Shown one piece after another: positions 1 to 12,410 of a DNA stretch of 64,000 nucleotides. The notes beneath the pieces were generated by a model. It had not been told where the DNA came from, did not search any database, and saw only the letters and a list, made by a program, of their open reading frames with translations. Position 1 is the stretch's first letter, and every line of letters begins with the position of its first letter. The stretch covers positions 3,355,501 through 3,419,500 of the forward strand of contig OZ025283.1 in assembly GCA_964019165.1 (NCBI GenBank), given 5' to 3'. The translations under genes and the position numbers were made by a program. Origin of the DNA: Mastigias papua. Lineage: Eukaryota > Cnidaria > Scyphozoa > Rhizostomeae > Mastigiidae.

Positions 1-3000
1 ATTGGGCCCACATCACTGGTGTCGTGCATATGGTGGCAAAATAAAAACAGAGTAGCCAGTTTCAGCCAGTCTATTCCTCTGAAAGTTAAGAAAATCTTAA
101 GAAACTCTAAGCCTCAAAGTCGTGAAAAGGTACGAAAATTGAGCCTCAGGAAAAAGTCTTTTTCATACAAAAAACGTGTAAGACATGTGATATATCCCCG
201 CTGGCTAGTATTAATTCACGTGGTAAAATGATATCATCATGTGCAGAATGATGTATGGAATGAAGTACTGGTATTTGTAAGTACTGCAGTTGCAAGTGAT
301 AACTGGAAACAATCCATGTGTTAGTATGAATAACGATATCTTGAACAGGGAGGCATGTGAAGCAGACACCTGAAATAAACAGGAAATAGTAGAGTTATTG
401 TTGTAAGAGAATTATATCTTGGGACACTATTTACATCACAGAGGATGCAAAACTTACGAAAAATAAGGTTGCTAGCTGTACCTAATACAAAACCTTAAGA
501 AAATGTCAGCACATGGAGAATGATATACGATAAGTGATAATGGTAGTTGTAACAACTGATACCTGACAGTGATATAGGCTAGTGACGAAATTATAGAGGC
601 AGGTAATAAAGTAATATACTGCTACAACTATGGTCTAAGGACGTCAATTGGATACACCAAGTAAACTCTTGAAAACTGATATACTATTTAGGTTGAGGCA
701 TTCAAATGGCACTGCCTGACACTCCATAATGCAACTGCATATAAGCTGAAAAAATATTGTTCAAAGATGCTATAACATATTCAACAATGATTTCAAAGTC
801 AAAAACTGTGTATGAGTGTGGCACATCCTTTTATACATAATAATCTGGTAGAGCAAGCCCCTCGTAACATCTGACTATGAACAATACTGTTAAATGGGTT
901 GGCGGCTGGAAGGTGGGGCTCCAAGAATCAAGTCTACGCAATACAAATGCTTGGTATCTAACACTAATACATCCATTGAAGCCATGTTATCATGTGCAGT
1001 ATGAAGTATGGACATCATTACTGGTATCTATAACAAATGATCTCAGCAAGGCACAGAGCTGGTTAGCCAGGAAACGACTATTTAGCATAAAAGTGCCCAT
1101 ATGCTGATTCAAGGAAAATAACACTAAAATTTATAATGAACAGAAATATTCGACTGTTGTAAATAGAGTGTTAGACTGCTGTAAATACAAAGACAATGAG
1201 TAAAGTACTATACCGAATAAAGCCTCGTGAATAAGCTACTTAATTGCGTTGAATACAAAGCAAAGTTAGAACACAATATCAGTGTAAAAACATCGAGCAG
1301 GAATTAACAGAAAACGGAAGGCACTATACACCAAACTACCAACGAATTAGTAGAGAAAATATCCGTTTAAGACGTTGGAACTTTAACTATAAATATACCA
1401 GTGATTTAGAATACAAAATGTTCTACTGAGAATAAGGAAGGCATCAGCAATGGTGACTGAGAGCAATATGAAACGCCCCCTCAAAGTTTTGCAAAGAATA
1501 CACGTACTACTTTCCTCAAAATACTGCAACAAAACCAAACGGGAAAGAGAGCTGTTACACTGCAATAATCTAAGGAATACTTCGAACGATATCTTAGCTC
1601 AAGCATATAATAAGTATATGGTAAAAAGCAAGAACTATACAGACGTGACGAACAACATATCAAACTTAATTATTCAGTCATACTTCCGTCAAAACCTCGC
1701 GCAAAGACAAAGTACAAACAGCACGCTAAAAGTCCTAGTATATCAGTAAATAATACAGTAAGCATCTCCTAAATATTATACCGAAATTTCTGTGGTAACA
1801 AAACGGTCAATTATAGGCGAAAATCAAGCGAACATGATAGAAACTGCCATGATCATATGACACCCGAGCCGAGGCAATCCTACGGAATCTGCCTCAAAAC
1901 ATTTAAATAAATTTCGTCTAGCTGGGAAAGTAGTGATCATTCTAAACAAAACAATCCTGGTAAACCTAAAACGAAACCTTGTCAATGAAATAAGCCACTT
2001 ACCGTATAGAAAAGCGACGACATTCCATAAAGAATTGCAAGATATCCATCCACTTTGTAAACATGCCCTCAACTGCAAACTTGCGGCCTTGTGTAAACAC
2101 TATTGTTCGCAAACAAAGGATGAGAGGTTTCTGCGATCCTAATCTCAAGTTGGGAATCCCCTCGCATTTCTATATTCAACCTGCAACAAAATAAAGAGTG
2201 TAAGAATACCAACATAGCATAGGAATACTATTAAGAACAGTTAGCAAATAAATTACACAAACTTTGGACATCTCTGTACAAACCGTATTTAGATGTGTCT
2301 TGACTACTGGCAATGAGAATCAAACACACAGGGCAGTTGCCTCCATGGCTGAACTGAGGGGAATGGAAACTTCTGATAACAGTTATATTACCCATAAAAA
2401 CTTACACCCTCATCACAATCAAATAAAAAAACAAAAACCTAGGCCCAACTGAATTCAGCAATGACCATATTCAGTAGCCCCTGTACCACAATTCATCAGG
2501 AAACACAACCTACGCACGCATTAACTTCAAGCAATAAATATAGCAAGTCAGCAAGGAATACAGCAGTAAACATATCATAAGTATTTCATCAGAATGTTGT
2601 TAAAGATCCACAACGATCTAGAGAATACATTCAATCTGATCGGAGAGTAAGTGTCATGGCGAATTACTCCCGAGGGAAGGTTGAGGAATCTCGCTGTCCA
2701 AAATAATGATATAACCTATGTAATATTAAGCCCATTTAGTAGACAGACAAAATAAAGACAATCTAAAAACAAACCTTATTACATGAAAAAACGACTCACC
2801 TGGTAACAGACGGAAGAAAGTTCGCTTGAATTCACCCAGAAACAGCGAAGAACATCAATCGTTTTGGAGAAGAACTGTCATGGCGGAAAATGCCCGAGGG
2901 ATGCGATTGTAATCTCGCTGACAATAGTGAACATAAGTGTCGAAAATACTGTAGAAATTACACGCAGTTAACAGAGCAAAGACAGGCAATTTGAAATCAA

Positions 3001-3969
3001 ACGTAATAGCTTTAGATCACCACTCACCTGGTAGAAAATACTTGCAATAGTTCCTTGCAAGTCAAAGGGCAAACTGTGACCTTGAGGGCACTGTCCAAAT
3101 TAAAAGCTACCCGATCGCAATTATCTCCAGTATATACACGCGAAATACACACTACAATAGCAGAGAATATAACTGTAACCTTCTCCTCGATACTTAAGAA
3201 CAATTTAGCACCAAAAGCACGGTGATTTAGGGAATAGATTAGAACGGCATGGGAAGCAACTGTCATGGCGATAATCCAGCGAGAGAGGTTCGCTGGCCTT
3301 CGCTGAAAACATTGAGATACATAGCTCATAATCGTAGGCAAGGCACACATGCGACAAAAAACAAATTGGCACACTCAAGTCGAAATGTTTTGTACGAAAG
3401 TAGCGACTCACCTAGCATCAAAAGAACGAAATTTTCCACGAGTTGGCTCTGGAACTGTAATGGTGATTAACACGCAGGGGATGGTCGTGGAATATCACGG
3501 AAACCTAGGACATAAAGTGACCAAAACAGAAGAAAACGCACACATTAGAGGGAGTAAATACACGCAGACATATATGAAACGTTTTAAGCACGAAAAGAGC
3601 AACTCACCTGGTAGGAAAAGCGACCACTTTCTCCTCGACATCTGCCATCAAGCGAAACCCGAGTAAGGACTGCCAGTGCTACCAAGAGAGTAGGCTATCC
3701 ATGCGGACGACAACAATGGAGGACAAAAGGCGAAAGACAAAGGGCAGAAAATCGCCAGATAGAAAGTGGAATAACTCGGCAAAAACTCTAGATAATATAA
3801 CAAAACTCAAGAAGGAGCGTATTCAGAACGGGTGAGACCTGCTACATAAGTCTGGTGGTCATCAGGAGAAGATCCTAATTTAAGTATAATTAACGCGGCA
3901 ACTGGCGGTACTTTTGATGGGAACAATGGTGGAGCTCATTTGCATTTTAGGGATCTTAGTATATAGAGA
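1..3969 (-). repeat. Unit 1 of the long repeat array (left end outside window)
   Basis: This stretch aligns block by block with the units at 4016, 8166, 10843, 19298 and 32121: the block near 877-1107, the tagctcaagc block near 1600, the conserved island at 2050-2137, then four splice-donor modules. It ends with gagctcatttgcattttagggatc and TAGTATATAGAGA at 3957-3969. No open frame longer than 116 codons is present. Small frames such as 877-1107 recur in other units but carry stops there (for example near 20150), so coding is not supported. Strand is given as minus because the splice donors and the inferred TC terminus read leftwards. Confidence 0.75.
1993..3622 (-). other. Exon-like modules with splice donors, unit 1
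   Basis: Read on the minus strand, this part contains five donor-like sites: near 2000 (GTAAGT type; this copy reads cttaccgtat), 2797, 3025, 3407 and 3603. Most read CCAG|GTGAGT. Several are preceded by a short open frame beginning at a Kozak-like ATG; the one at about 3652-3610 runs MADVEEKVV... into the donor. The module at 3459 has ATT where related modules have the ATG. No matching acceptors were recognised between donors, so the modules look like alternative first exons, not consecutive ones. Whether they are transcribed cannot be seen. Confidence 0.4.
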
Positions 3970-4016
3970 AGTTTTTTGATAGCCCGCGTCTAGCGGGCTA
4001 TCAAAAAACTGCTAGT
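3957..4016. repeat. Junction hairpin 1 (perfect 18-bp stem)
   Basis: The stem is 3970-3987 paired with 3993-4010 around the five-base loop GTCTA. The core GATAGCCCGC/GCGGGCTATC is shared with all other junctions, while the outer stem (AGTTTTTT/AAAAAACT) is specific to this copy, and both sides match each other. It lies between the TAGTATATAGAGA end of unit 1 and the CTAG|TCT start of unit 2. Likely a collapsed foldback element, because the core is identical to the termini of the full copy at 16251-16786. Confidence 0.85.
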
Positions 4017-7000
4017 CTTAGTCATATCAATAGAATTGCTTAACATAAAACATATTGTGCATAACATCACTTGTATCCATAGAATACAAATAATATACTA
4101 CATATACAGCTGTGTATGAATGAAAATGAATAACTTTCCAAGCTATTTGAATTAAACTTACCTAATGAAATGTGTGGTTATGTCCTATACTAATTCCTTA
4201 CAATACCACAATCAAATGCATTCATAAGCATGATAATCACTTGCAACCTAAGGAGTCGAGTACAATGTAGTAGGGTAAATTTACATTGTATCAAAGGGTA
4301 GAAATTGTTCGTAACATCATTTGTCTCTGTAGAATACAAATAATATACTACATATATGGCTGTGTATTAATGAAAATCATGAACCTACACTGCTATTGTC
4401 ATTAAGTTTACCAAATGATTATTTGTGGTGCTAGTGTGTATTACTTAATGCCTCAAAATACTACAATTACATATATGCATATGCATAGATATCAAGTCTA
4501 ACTTAAGGAGTCTAGTTCACTTTAGCACGGTAGATGTGCCTTACAGTATTACAGGTTAAATATTGCACATAAATTGCTATACATGGGTGCAACTGTCAGC
4601 TGAGTGTAACCATTAATCTTCCTAAACACCCAGTACTCGCTTGCATTCAAGTAGGTTGTTTCAAATGACAATGTCTAATTATACTCCATAATTCAAGTGC
4701 ATAGAAACTAAAGAATATTCCTAAACAATGCTATGACATATTCAACAATGATTTCAAACTTGTATATGAGTGTGAAACAACCTTCTATACATAATAATCT
4801 CTTATAGCAAGCCCCTTATAACATTTGACTATGAACAATACTGTAAAGTGGAGTGGGAGCTCAAAGGTGGGGCTCCAAGACAATACAAATGCTTGTTATT
4901 TAACACTAAAAGATCCATTGAAACCATGTTATCATGTGCAGAATGAGGTATGGAAATCATTAATGGCGTCTATAACAAATGATCTGATAAAGGCAGAGAG
5001 CTGGGTAGCCAGGAGACGAATATTTAGCATAAAAGAACCCAAATGCTGATTCAAGGAAAATAAAAGTCAAATTTATAGTGAACACACTTATTAGACTGTT
5101 GTAAATAAAGAGTATTAAACTGCTGTAACTACATAGGCAATCAGTAAAGTAGTATACTGAATACAGCCTCAGGAATAAGTTACTTAAGTGTATTGAATAC
5201 ACACCTAAGTTAGAACACAATATCAGTGTAAATAAATCAAGAAGGAACAACAGGACAACGCATCCAGTACTATACACGAAATTATCAACGAATTAGTAGA
5301 TAAAATATCCGTATAAGACTTGGCACCTTCAACTATAAATAACCGAGTGATTTAGGATACAGAAAAGTGTACTAATGGGAATAACACACTGCGACTGAGA
5401 TGAATAAGAACCGCCCCTCAACGTGTGAGAGAGAGTACAAGTAGTACTTTTCTCAAAATACTGCAAGAACAGTGAACGGGAAAGAGATCTAGTACAGTCC
5501 AATACTCAAACGAATAATTTGAACAATATCTTAGCTCCAGCTTACAATAAGTATATTATAAAAAGCAAGAGCTAAGCAGAAGTGACTGACAACATCTCAA
5601 CCGTAAACAAAGCGGCCTAACTATCCAGTTATAATTCAGTGAAAATCTCGCACAAAGATAAAGTACAAACAGCACGCTAAACGTCCTAGTATATCAGTAA
5701 ATAATGCAGTAAGGATCTCCTAAATATTATACCGAAACTTCCGTAGTAACACAACGGTAAGTTACAGGCGAAAATCAAGCGAACATGAAAGGAATTGCCA
5801 TGATCATATGACCCCCGAGCAGAGGCAATCGTATGGAATCTCCCTCAAAACATCGCACTAAATCTCGTCTAGCTGGGAAAGTAGTGATCATCCTAAACAA
5901 AATAATCCTGGCAAAACTAAATCGAAACCTTGTTAATGAAATAAGCCACTTACCTTATAGAGAACAGACGAAATTCCACGAAGAAACGCAAGATATCCAT
6001 CCACTTTGTAAACACGCCCTCAACTGCAAACTTGCGGCCTTGTGTAAACACTATTGTTCGCAAACAAAGGATGAGAGGTTCTGCAATCGTGAACTGAAGT
6101 TGGGAATCCCCTCGCATGTCTATCTACAACATACAACAAAATAAAGTGTGTAAGAATACCAAAATATCACCAGCATAATATTAAGAACAGTTAGCAAGTA
6201 AATTATACACACTTTGGACATCTCTGTTCAAACGTATTTAGATGTTTCTTGACTACTGGCAATGAGAATCAAACACACAGAGCAGGTGCTTCCTTGGCTG
6301 AACTGGGGGGAATGGGAACTTCTGATAACAGTTATATCACACATAAAAACTTACACTCTTATCAGTAAGTCACATAAAAACATGAAAACCTAGGCCCAAC
6401 TTAATTCAGGAATGACCAAATTAAGCAGCCCATGTACCATAATTCATCAGGAAACAGAACGATCTCCTATGCCATCTATCCACGCATTAACTTCAAGGAA
6501 TAAATATAGCAATCCAGCAAGGGATACAGCAGTAAACATATCATAAGTATTTCATCACAATAGTGTGAAAGACCCACAGCAATCCAGAGAATAAAATCCA
6601 TCCGATCGGAGAGGATGTGTAATGGCGAAATACCATGGAGGGAAGCTCGCTCAAAATACTGATATAACATGTGTAAAATGAAACATGTATAGTAGACAGA
6701 AAAATTATAGGCCATCTGAAAAAACACCTTATTATATGTAAAAACGACTTACTTAGTAGTAGAAGGATGAAAGTTCGCTTGAATTCACCAACCAAGAGAG
6801 AATAACATCAAGCATGGTGGAGATGAACTGTCATGGCGGAAAACCCCCGAGGGAAGCTATTGCAATCTCGCTAACACTATTGAACATTAAGTGTCGACAA
6901 TACCATAGAAAGTGCACACAGAGGACAGGGGAAAGACAGGCAATTTGAAATCAAACGTTATATCATTAGAAAACCACTCACCTGGTAGAAAATACCTATA

Positions 7001-7905
7001 ATAGTTCCTTCCAAGTCAAAGGGCAAACTCTACCATTGAGGGAAGTGTCCAAAGTAAAAGCTACACGATCGCAATCATCTCCAGTATATGCACATGAAAT
7101 TCACACTTAAATAGCAGGGAATAAAACTGTACACTTCTCGTCAATACATACTAACAATTTAGCACAAACAGCAACTTGATCTAGGGAAGAGAGTGGAACG
7201 GCTTGGGAAGCAACAGTCATGGCGCTAATCCAGCGAGAGGTTCGCGGGAGGATTTCGCTGAAAACATTGAAATACCTAGCTCATAATCCTAGGCAATGAA
7301 CTCATCCAATGAAGGACTAATCGACACACTCTAATCGACATGTTTTGTACAAAAATTGCGACTCACCTGGCAGGAAAACAACGAAATTTTCCTTGAGTTG
7401 GCTCTTCAACTGTCATGGCGATAATATCCCCGAGGGTAGGCATTGGATTCTCGCTCAAAACATGGGATTACCTTGCCTAAAACAACAGAAATCACCGATA
7501 TTCAGTGCAGGAGTTACAGGCAAACATGAAAAGACCACTTTGGATCGAAAACAGTCACTCACCTGCCATAAAAAGTGAAATTTCACACGGAATCTTCCAT
7601 CATTCTCAGCGATTGCGAGATGAAACTACACTGAGAGCAGGCTTGCCGTGTGGACGAATACAATGGAGAACAAAAGGCGACAACAAAGGCGCACGCAGTC
7701 CATCAGAACAAGTCGAATATCTTTGCAACAAAAATCGATAAAATTAAAATGACATCTAGAATATCAATTAGACAAAGGGGGGGACCCTCGACGAAAGTTT
7801 GAGACCGATCACCCATACGCCCTAGGAAGAGTTTTTACCACGAGCTGACCAGCGGCCCTTTTGATCTTTAGCTCATTTGCATTTAGGCATCTTAGTATAT
7901 AGAGA
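4016..7905 (-). repeat. Unit 2 of the long repeat array
   Basis: A complete unit of ~3.9 kb between the hairpin at 3970 and the foldback half at 7906. Its left part holds a diverged ~270-bp tandem duplication (about 4025-4130 and 4299-4390, sharing gaatacaaataatatactac). The part from about 5281 to 7905 is duplicated at 8167-10792 with a constant offset of ~2886 bp. Open frames such as 5833-6144 (+) are mirrored by minus-strand modules and look like antisense shadows. Confidence 0.8.
5947..7575 (-). other. Exon-like modules with splice donors, unit 2
   Basis: Donor-like sites on the minus strand lie near 5950 (AAG|GTAAGT), 6750 (weaker, GTAAGT after CTAA), 6978, 7362 and 7556. The module ending at 7362 is clean: ATG at about 7418, then MTVEEPTQGKFR..., then the donor in phase 2. 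The same peptide start recurs at 22700 and 35480 with only a few changes. Spacing and order match units 1, 5 and 6. Confidence 0.45.
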
Positions 7906-8165
7906 TAGACGCGGGCTCCCCTACCCCCGGTCAAAGCTGGAGATTAGCCTTGGAAAGACTAACGCAGTCGCCCATTGAAGCAGCATGGTCCGCATTTTCG
8001 ATGAGGTTCATGGGATGGTGACATCATGGGCCTCTGCGATGGAGCACGTGACCATCAGCATTGCATTGGTCAAATCGAAAAAATTGCGAGAAAAAATTGT
8101 GCAAAAAATGCTCGGATACCTGCGCTAGGCTACGGGGCAGTATAAGGAAAGGTGGAAAGCCCCGT
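7906..8165 (+). mobile_element. Half foldback element (left arm plus hinge)
   Basis: The sequence matches the left arm of the full foldback at 16251-16504, including the ttagccttggaaagactaacgc stretch, a degenerate TGACATCA site, GAGCACGTGAC and the arm end tacctgcgctaggctacggggc. A ~20-base hinge follows, then only the first bases of the right arm (gccccgt, 8159-8165), and the sequence jumps directly into the duplicated unit segment. The outer GATAGCCCGC is also missing, since the copy starts at TAGACGCGGGC. The element therefore broke at its centre of symmetry. Confidence 0.85.
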
Positions 8166-8832
8166 TATTATCAATGAATTAGTAGATAAAATATCCGTAT
8201 AAGACTTGGCACCTTTACCTATAAATAACCGAGTGATTTAGGATACAGAAAAGTCTACTAATGGGAATAACACACTGCGACTGAGATGAATAAGAACCGC
8301 CCCTCAAAGTGTGAGAGAGAGTACACATAGTACTTTTCTCAAAATACTGCAAGAACAGTGAACGGGAAAGAGATCTAGTACAGTCCAATACTCAAACGAA
8401 TAATTTGAACAATATCTTAGCTCCAGCTTACAATAAGTATATTATTAAAAGCAAGAGCTAAGCAGAAGTGACTGACAACATCTCACCCGTACACAAAGCG
8501 GCCTAACTATCCAGTTATAATTCAGTGAAACTCTCGCACAAAGACAAAGTACAAACAGCACGCTAAAAGTCCTAGTATATCAGTAAATAATACAGTAAGG
8601 ATCTCCTAAATATTATACCGAAACTTCCGTAGTAACACAACGGTAAGTTACAGGTGAAAATCAAGCGAACATGAAAGGAATTGCCATGATCATATGACCC
8701 CCGAGCAGAGGCAATCGTATGGAATCTCCCTCAAACCATCGCACTAAATCTCGTCTAGCTGGGAAAGTAGTGATCATTCTAAACAAAATAATCCTGGTAA
8801 AACTAAATCGAAACCTTGTTAATGAAATAAGC

Positions 8833-10460
8833 CACTTACCTTATAGAGAAGAGACGAAATTCCACGAAGAATTGCAAGTTATCCATCCACTTTGTAAACA
8901 CGCCCTCAACTGCAAACTTGCGGCCTTGTGTAAACACTATTGTTCGCAAACAAAGGATGAGAGGTTCTGCAATCATGAACTGAAGTTGGGAATCCCCTCG
9001 CATGTCTATCTACAACATACAACAAAATAAAGTGTGTAAGAATACCAAAATATCACCAGAATAATAGTAAGAACAGTTAGCAAGTAAATTATACACACTT
9101 TGGACATCTCTGTTCAAACGTATTTAGATGTTTCTTGACTACTGGCAATGAGAATCAAACACACAGAGCAGGTGCTTCCTTGGCTGAACTGGGGGGAATG
9201 GGAACTTCTGATAACAGTTATATCACACATAAAAACTTACATTCTTATCAGTAAGTCACATAAAAACATGAAAACCTAGGCCCAACTGAATTCAGGAATG
9301 ACCAAAATTAGCAGCCCATGTACCATAATTCATCAGGAAACATAACGATCTCCTATGCCATCTATCCACGCATTAACTTCAAGGAATAAATATAGCAATC
9401 CAGCAAGGGATACAGCAGTAAACATATCATAAGTATTTCATCACAATAGTGTGAAAGACCCACAGCAATCCAGAGAATAAAATCCATCTGATCGGAGAGG
9501 ATGTGTAATGGCGAAATACCATGGAGGGAAGCTCGCTCAAAATACTGATATAACATGTGTAAAATGAAACATGTATAGTAGACAGAAAAATTATAGGCCA
9601 TCTGAAAACACACCTTATTATATGTAAAAACGACTTACCTAGTAGTAGAAGGACGAAAGTTCGCTTGAATTCACCAACCAAGAGAGAATAACATCAAGCA
9701 TGGTGGAGATGAACTGTCATGGCGGAAAACCCCCGAGGGAAGCTATTGCAATCTCGCTAACACTATTGAACATTAAGTGTCGACAATACCATAGAAAGTG
9801 CACACAGAGGACAGGGGAAAGACAGGCAATTTGAAATCAAATGTTATATCATTAGAAAGCCACTCACCTGGTAGAAAATACCTATAATAGTTCCTTCCAA
9901 GTCAAAGGGCAAACTCTACCATTGAGGGAAGTGTCCAAAGTAAAAGCTACACGATCGCAATCATCTCCAGTATATGCACATGAAATTCACACTTAAATAG
10001 CAGGGAATAAAACTGTACACTTCTCGTCAATACATACTAACAATTTAGCACAAACAGCAACTTGATCTAGGGAAGAGAGTGGAACGGCTTGGGAAGCAAC
10101 AGTCATGGCGCTAATCCAGCGAGAGGTTCGCGGGAGGATTTCGCTGAAAACATTGAAATACCTAGCTCATAATCCTAGGCAATGCACACATCCAATGAAG
10201 GACTAATCGACACACTCTAATCGAAACGTTTTGTACAAAAATTGTAACTCACCTGGCGGGAAAACAACGAAATTTTCCTTGAGTTGGCTCTTCAACTGTC
10301 ATGGCGATAATATCCCCGAGGGTAAGCATTGGACTCTCGCTCAAAACATGAGATTACCTTGCCTAACACAACAGAAATCACCGATGTTCTGTGCAGGAGT
10401 TACAGGCAAACATAAAAAGACCACTTTGGATCGAAAACAGTCACTCACCTGCCATAAAAA
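8833..10460 (-). other. Exon-like modules with splice donors, unit 2'
   Basis: The donors lie near 8836, 9634 (AG|GTAAGT; improved relative to its duplicate at 6750), 9864, 10247 and 10442. The ATG module above the donor at 10247 keeps the same peptide start as at 7418. These are duplicates of the unit 2 modules, so they add no independent evidence for function. Confidence 0.4.
8887..8974. promoter_or_regulatory. Near-invariant island shared by units, with forkhead-like sites
   Basis: The core runs from tgtaaacacgccctcaac through gcaaacttgcggccttg to tgtaaacactattgttcgc and caaacaaaggatgagagg. Copies lie at about 2050-2137, 6001-6088, 8887-8974, 14331-14412, 21298-21385 and 34073-34160, with only one or two differences each, including in unit 3, whose flanks are far more diverged. 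Two GTAAACA words and one CAAACAAA word resemble forkhead-factor sites. On the minus strand the block lies directly upstream of an ATG-to-donor module (about 8880-8842). A regulatory role is inferred from conservation only. Confidence 0.5.
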
Positions 10461-10779
10461 AAGTGAAATTTCACACGGAATCTACCATCATCCTCAGCCA
10501 GTGCGAGATGAAACTACACTGAGAGCAGGCTTGCCGTGTGGACGAACACAATGGAGGACAAAAGGCCACAACAAAGGCGCACGCAGTCCATCAGAAAAAG
10601 TCGAATATCTTTGCAAAAACATCGATAAAATTAAAATGACATCTATAATATCAATTAGACATAGGACTCGACCCTCGGCGAAAGGTTGAGACCGATCAAG
10701 CAGAAGACCTAAGAGGAGTTTTTACCACGAGCTGACCGGCGGCCCATTTGATCTTTGCTCATTTGCATTTTAGGGATCT

Positions 10780-10843
10780 TAGTATATAGAGATAGCTTAG
10801 TACTGATAGCCCGCGTCTAGCAGGCTATCAGTACTAAGCTAGT
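10780..10843. repeat. Junction hairpin 2 (21-bp stem, one mismatch)
   Basis: The stem is 10794-10814 paired with 10820-10840 around loop GTCTA. The outer stem is AGCTTAGTACT/AGTACTAAGCT, the same type as the full foldback at 16251 and unlike hairpins 1 and 3. The palindrome continues imperfectly outward through TATAGAGA on the left and TCTCTATTA on the right. CTAG at 10839-10842 abuts the TCTCTATT start of unit 3. Confidence 0.85.
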
Positions 10844-11013
10844 CTCTATTACATGAACTAAGCATAAAATTGTTTAAAGTGGCGTGTTGAATGACGCATA
10901 AATGGAAATACGTCATACAATATCTCCTGCATGATTCAATCCTAATGTAATGAATCGTATACAATAATCTTCCTGTATAATGTAAACACTTCAAAGACCA
11001 TTTAGTATGTGAC

Positions 11014-11371
11014 ATCAAATTAGAGGTATGACTGTAACCTCTGTCAGGTTTTAGGCATTATTCTTGCCCAGTCTGTTATACTAAATAATAATACCCAAAA
11101 AATTAGAAAAAATGCAATTACAATACCTGAAAGGCCCTATACATCACACACTATGTCATGCATCACTCAATCCTAGTGTAATGAGTCTTATACAATATTG
11201 CTGTATACTGCAAATACTTTGGAGAACATATAGTATGTCACATCAAATAAGAGGTATGACTGCAAGCTCTATATGGTTTTAGCCATTATTCTTATCCAAT
11301 CTGGTATCCTACATTATACGACACAATAAATTAGATAAAATTTAATTACTATACCTGACAGGCCCTATACT
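11014..11371. repeat. Diverged ~226-bp tandem duplication
   Basis: The block starting catcaaattagaggtatgac at 11014 and ending aaaggccctatac recurs from 11241 to 11371 with scattered substitutions. It has no coding content. Confidence 0.7.
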
Positions 11372-11464
11372 TCAAGGTTAAAACAATAAAATAATATTGC
11401 TTGCTAATACAACATCACTGTATAATATTCTGCATAGTAAGATGGATAGCCAATGAATGAGATA

Positions 11465-12410
11465 TACCATACAGCCTGAAATCACAAAGTCAGATGTCAG
11501 GCATTACAGGTAGTTATGGTGGTGGTGGTGGTGTACAACTTAGTAACATACCTTAAACCTAGCATCATATAGATGGATGTAGTCAAATACCTTATCCAAA
11601 CTTCAATACAATTTATCCAGAGGTATTATATTCAGTTGTAAAAAATTCTACAATCTGACACGACTCCAAAATAATGTGCATAGATCATGCCTAAGCGTAT
11701 GTAGATAAGTGGCTCATAACCTTTTAGTAATCCTACAATACTCCATATCAACTTGCGGTGGAACAAAGTCACATATACTATTACCTATGCTGTTGCTAAG
11801 GACCACCAACTAATATATCCAGGACAATAATGACTGATGTAATAAAATCAATAACAAAAATTAACTGTTGGGCTCCACAATGTATTCAATCTGGGGCTCT
11901 AGACTATTTTTGCATGTCCAACTGGGGTACAACAGCCTGCAATCACAAAGTCAGATGTCAAGCATTAAAGGTACTAATGGTAGTAGGGGGGGGGGGGGGT
12001 GTACCACTTAGCAACATGCCCTAAACCTAGCATCATATATATAATTGAAGTCACATAACTTATACAGACGTCCATATAATTTATCCAGAGGTATTATATT
12101 TATTTGTAGAAAATCCTACTATATAAGAAGACTCCAAAATAAAGTGCATAGATCATGCCTATGCCTATGTAGAGAAGTACCCAATAACCTCTTAGTAATC
12201 CTACAATACTGCATATTAACTTGTGGTGGAACACAGTCACATATACTATTACCTATGCTGTTGCTAAGGACCTCCAACTAATATATCCAGGACAAATATG
12301 AATACTGTAATAAAATCAATAACAAAACTTAAGTGTTGGGCTCCACAAAGTACTTAATCTGGGGCTCTAGATTATTTTTGCATGTCCATCTGGGGTACAA
12401 AATTGTTGCA
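11465..12410. repeat. ~460-bp tandem duplication with a long G run
   Basis: Two copies start at acagcctg (about 11471 and 11930), each followed by aatcacaaagtcagatgtca, cctaaacctagcatcatat and, near the end, ggggctctagactatttttg. Where copy 1 has (GGT)n, copy 2 has a run of about 14 G at ~11985-11998. The small frame 11830-12024 crosses this run and is not credible as a gene. Confidence 0.8.

Larger units (their letters stand above)
8166..10792 (-). repeat. Unit 2' (tandem duplicate of 5281-7905)
   Basis: This segment is nearly identical to 5281-7905 with an offset of ~2886 bp, and corresponding open frames differ by only a few residues (5833-6144 versus 8719-9030). It lacks the first ~1.26 kb of a normal unit. 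The breakpoint coincides with the truncated foldback at 7906-8165. It ends in the usual octamer-like and TAGTATATAGAGA terminus at 10780-10792. Confidence 0.9.

Noticed and set aside
877..1107. Plus-strand frame MNNTVKW..., repeated at 4825-5049
   Set aside because: Stops or frameshifts interrupt it in units 3, 5 and 6; conservation is explained by repeat copying.
3970..4010. Junction hairpins as bacterial-type terminators or attachment sites
   Set aside because: The context is eukaryotic, no T tract follows, and the core is identical to foldback termini.
5833..6144. Plus-strand frames of 69-103 codons conserved in six units (also 1933, 8719, 14118, 33955)
   Set aside because: They lie antisense to the conserved island and a minus-strand donor module; substitutions show no clear amino-acid constraint and the frame is broken in unit 5.
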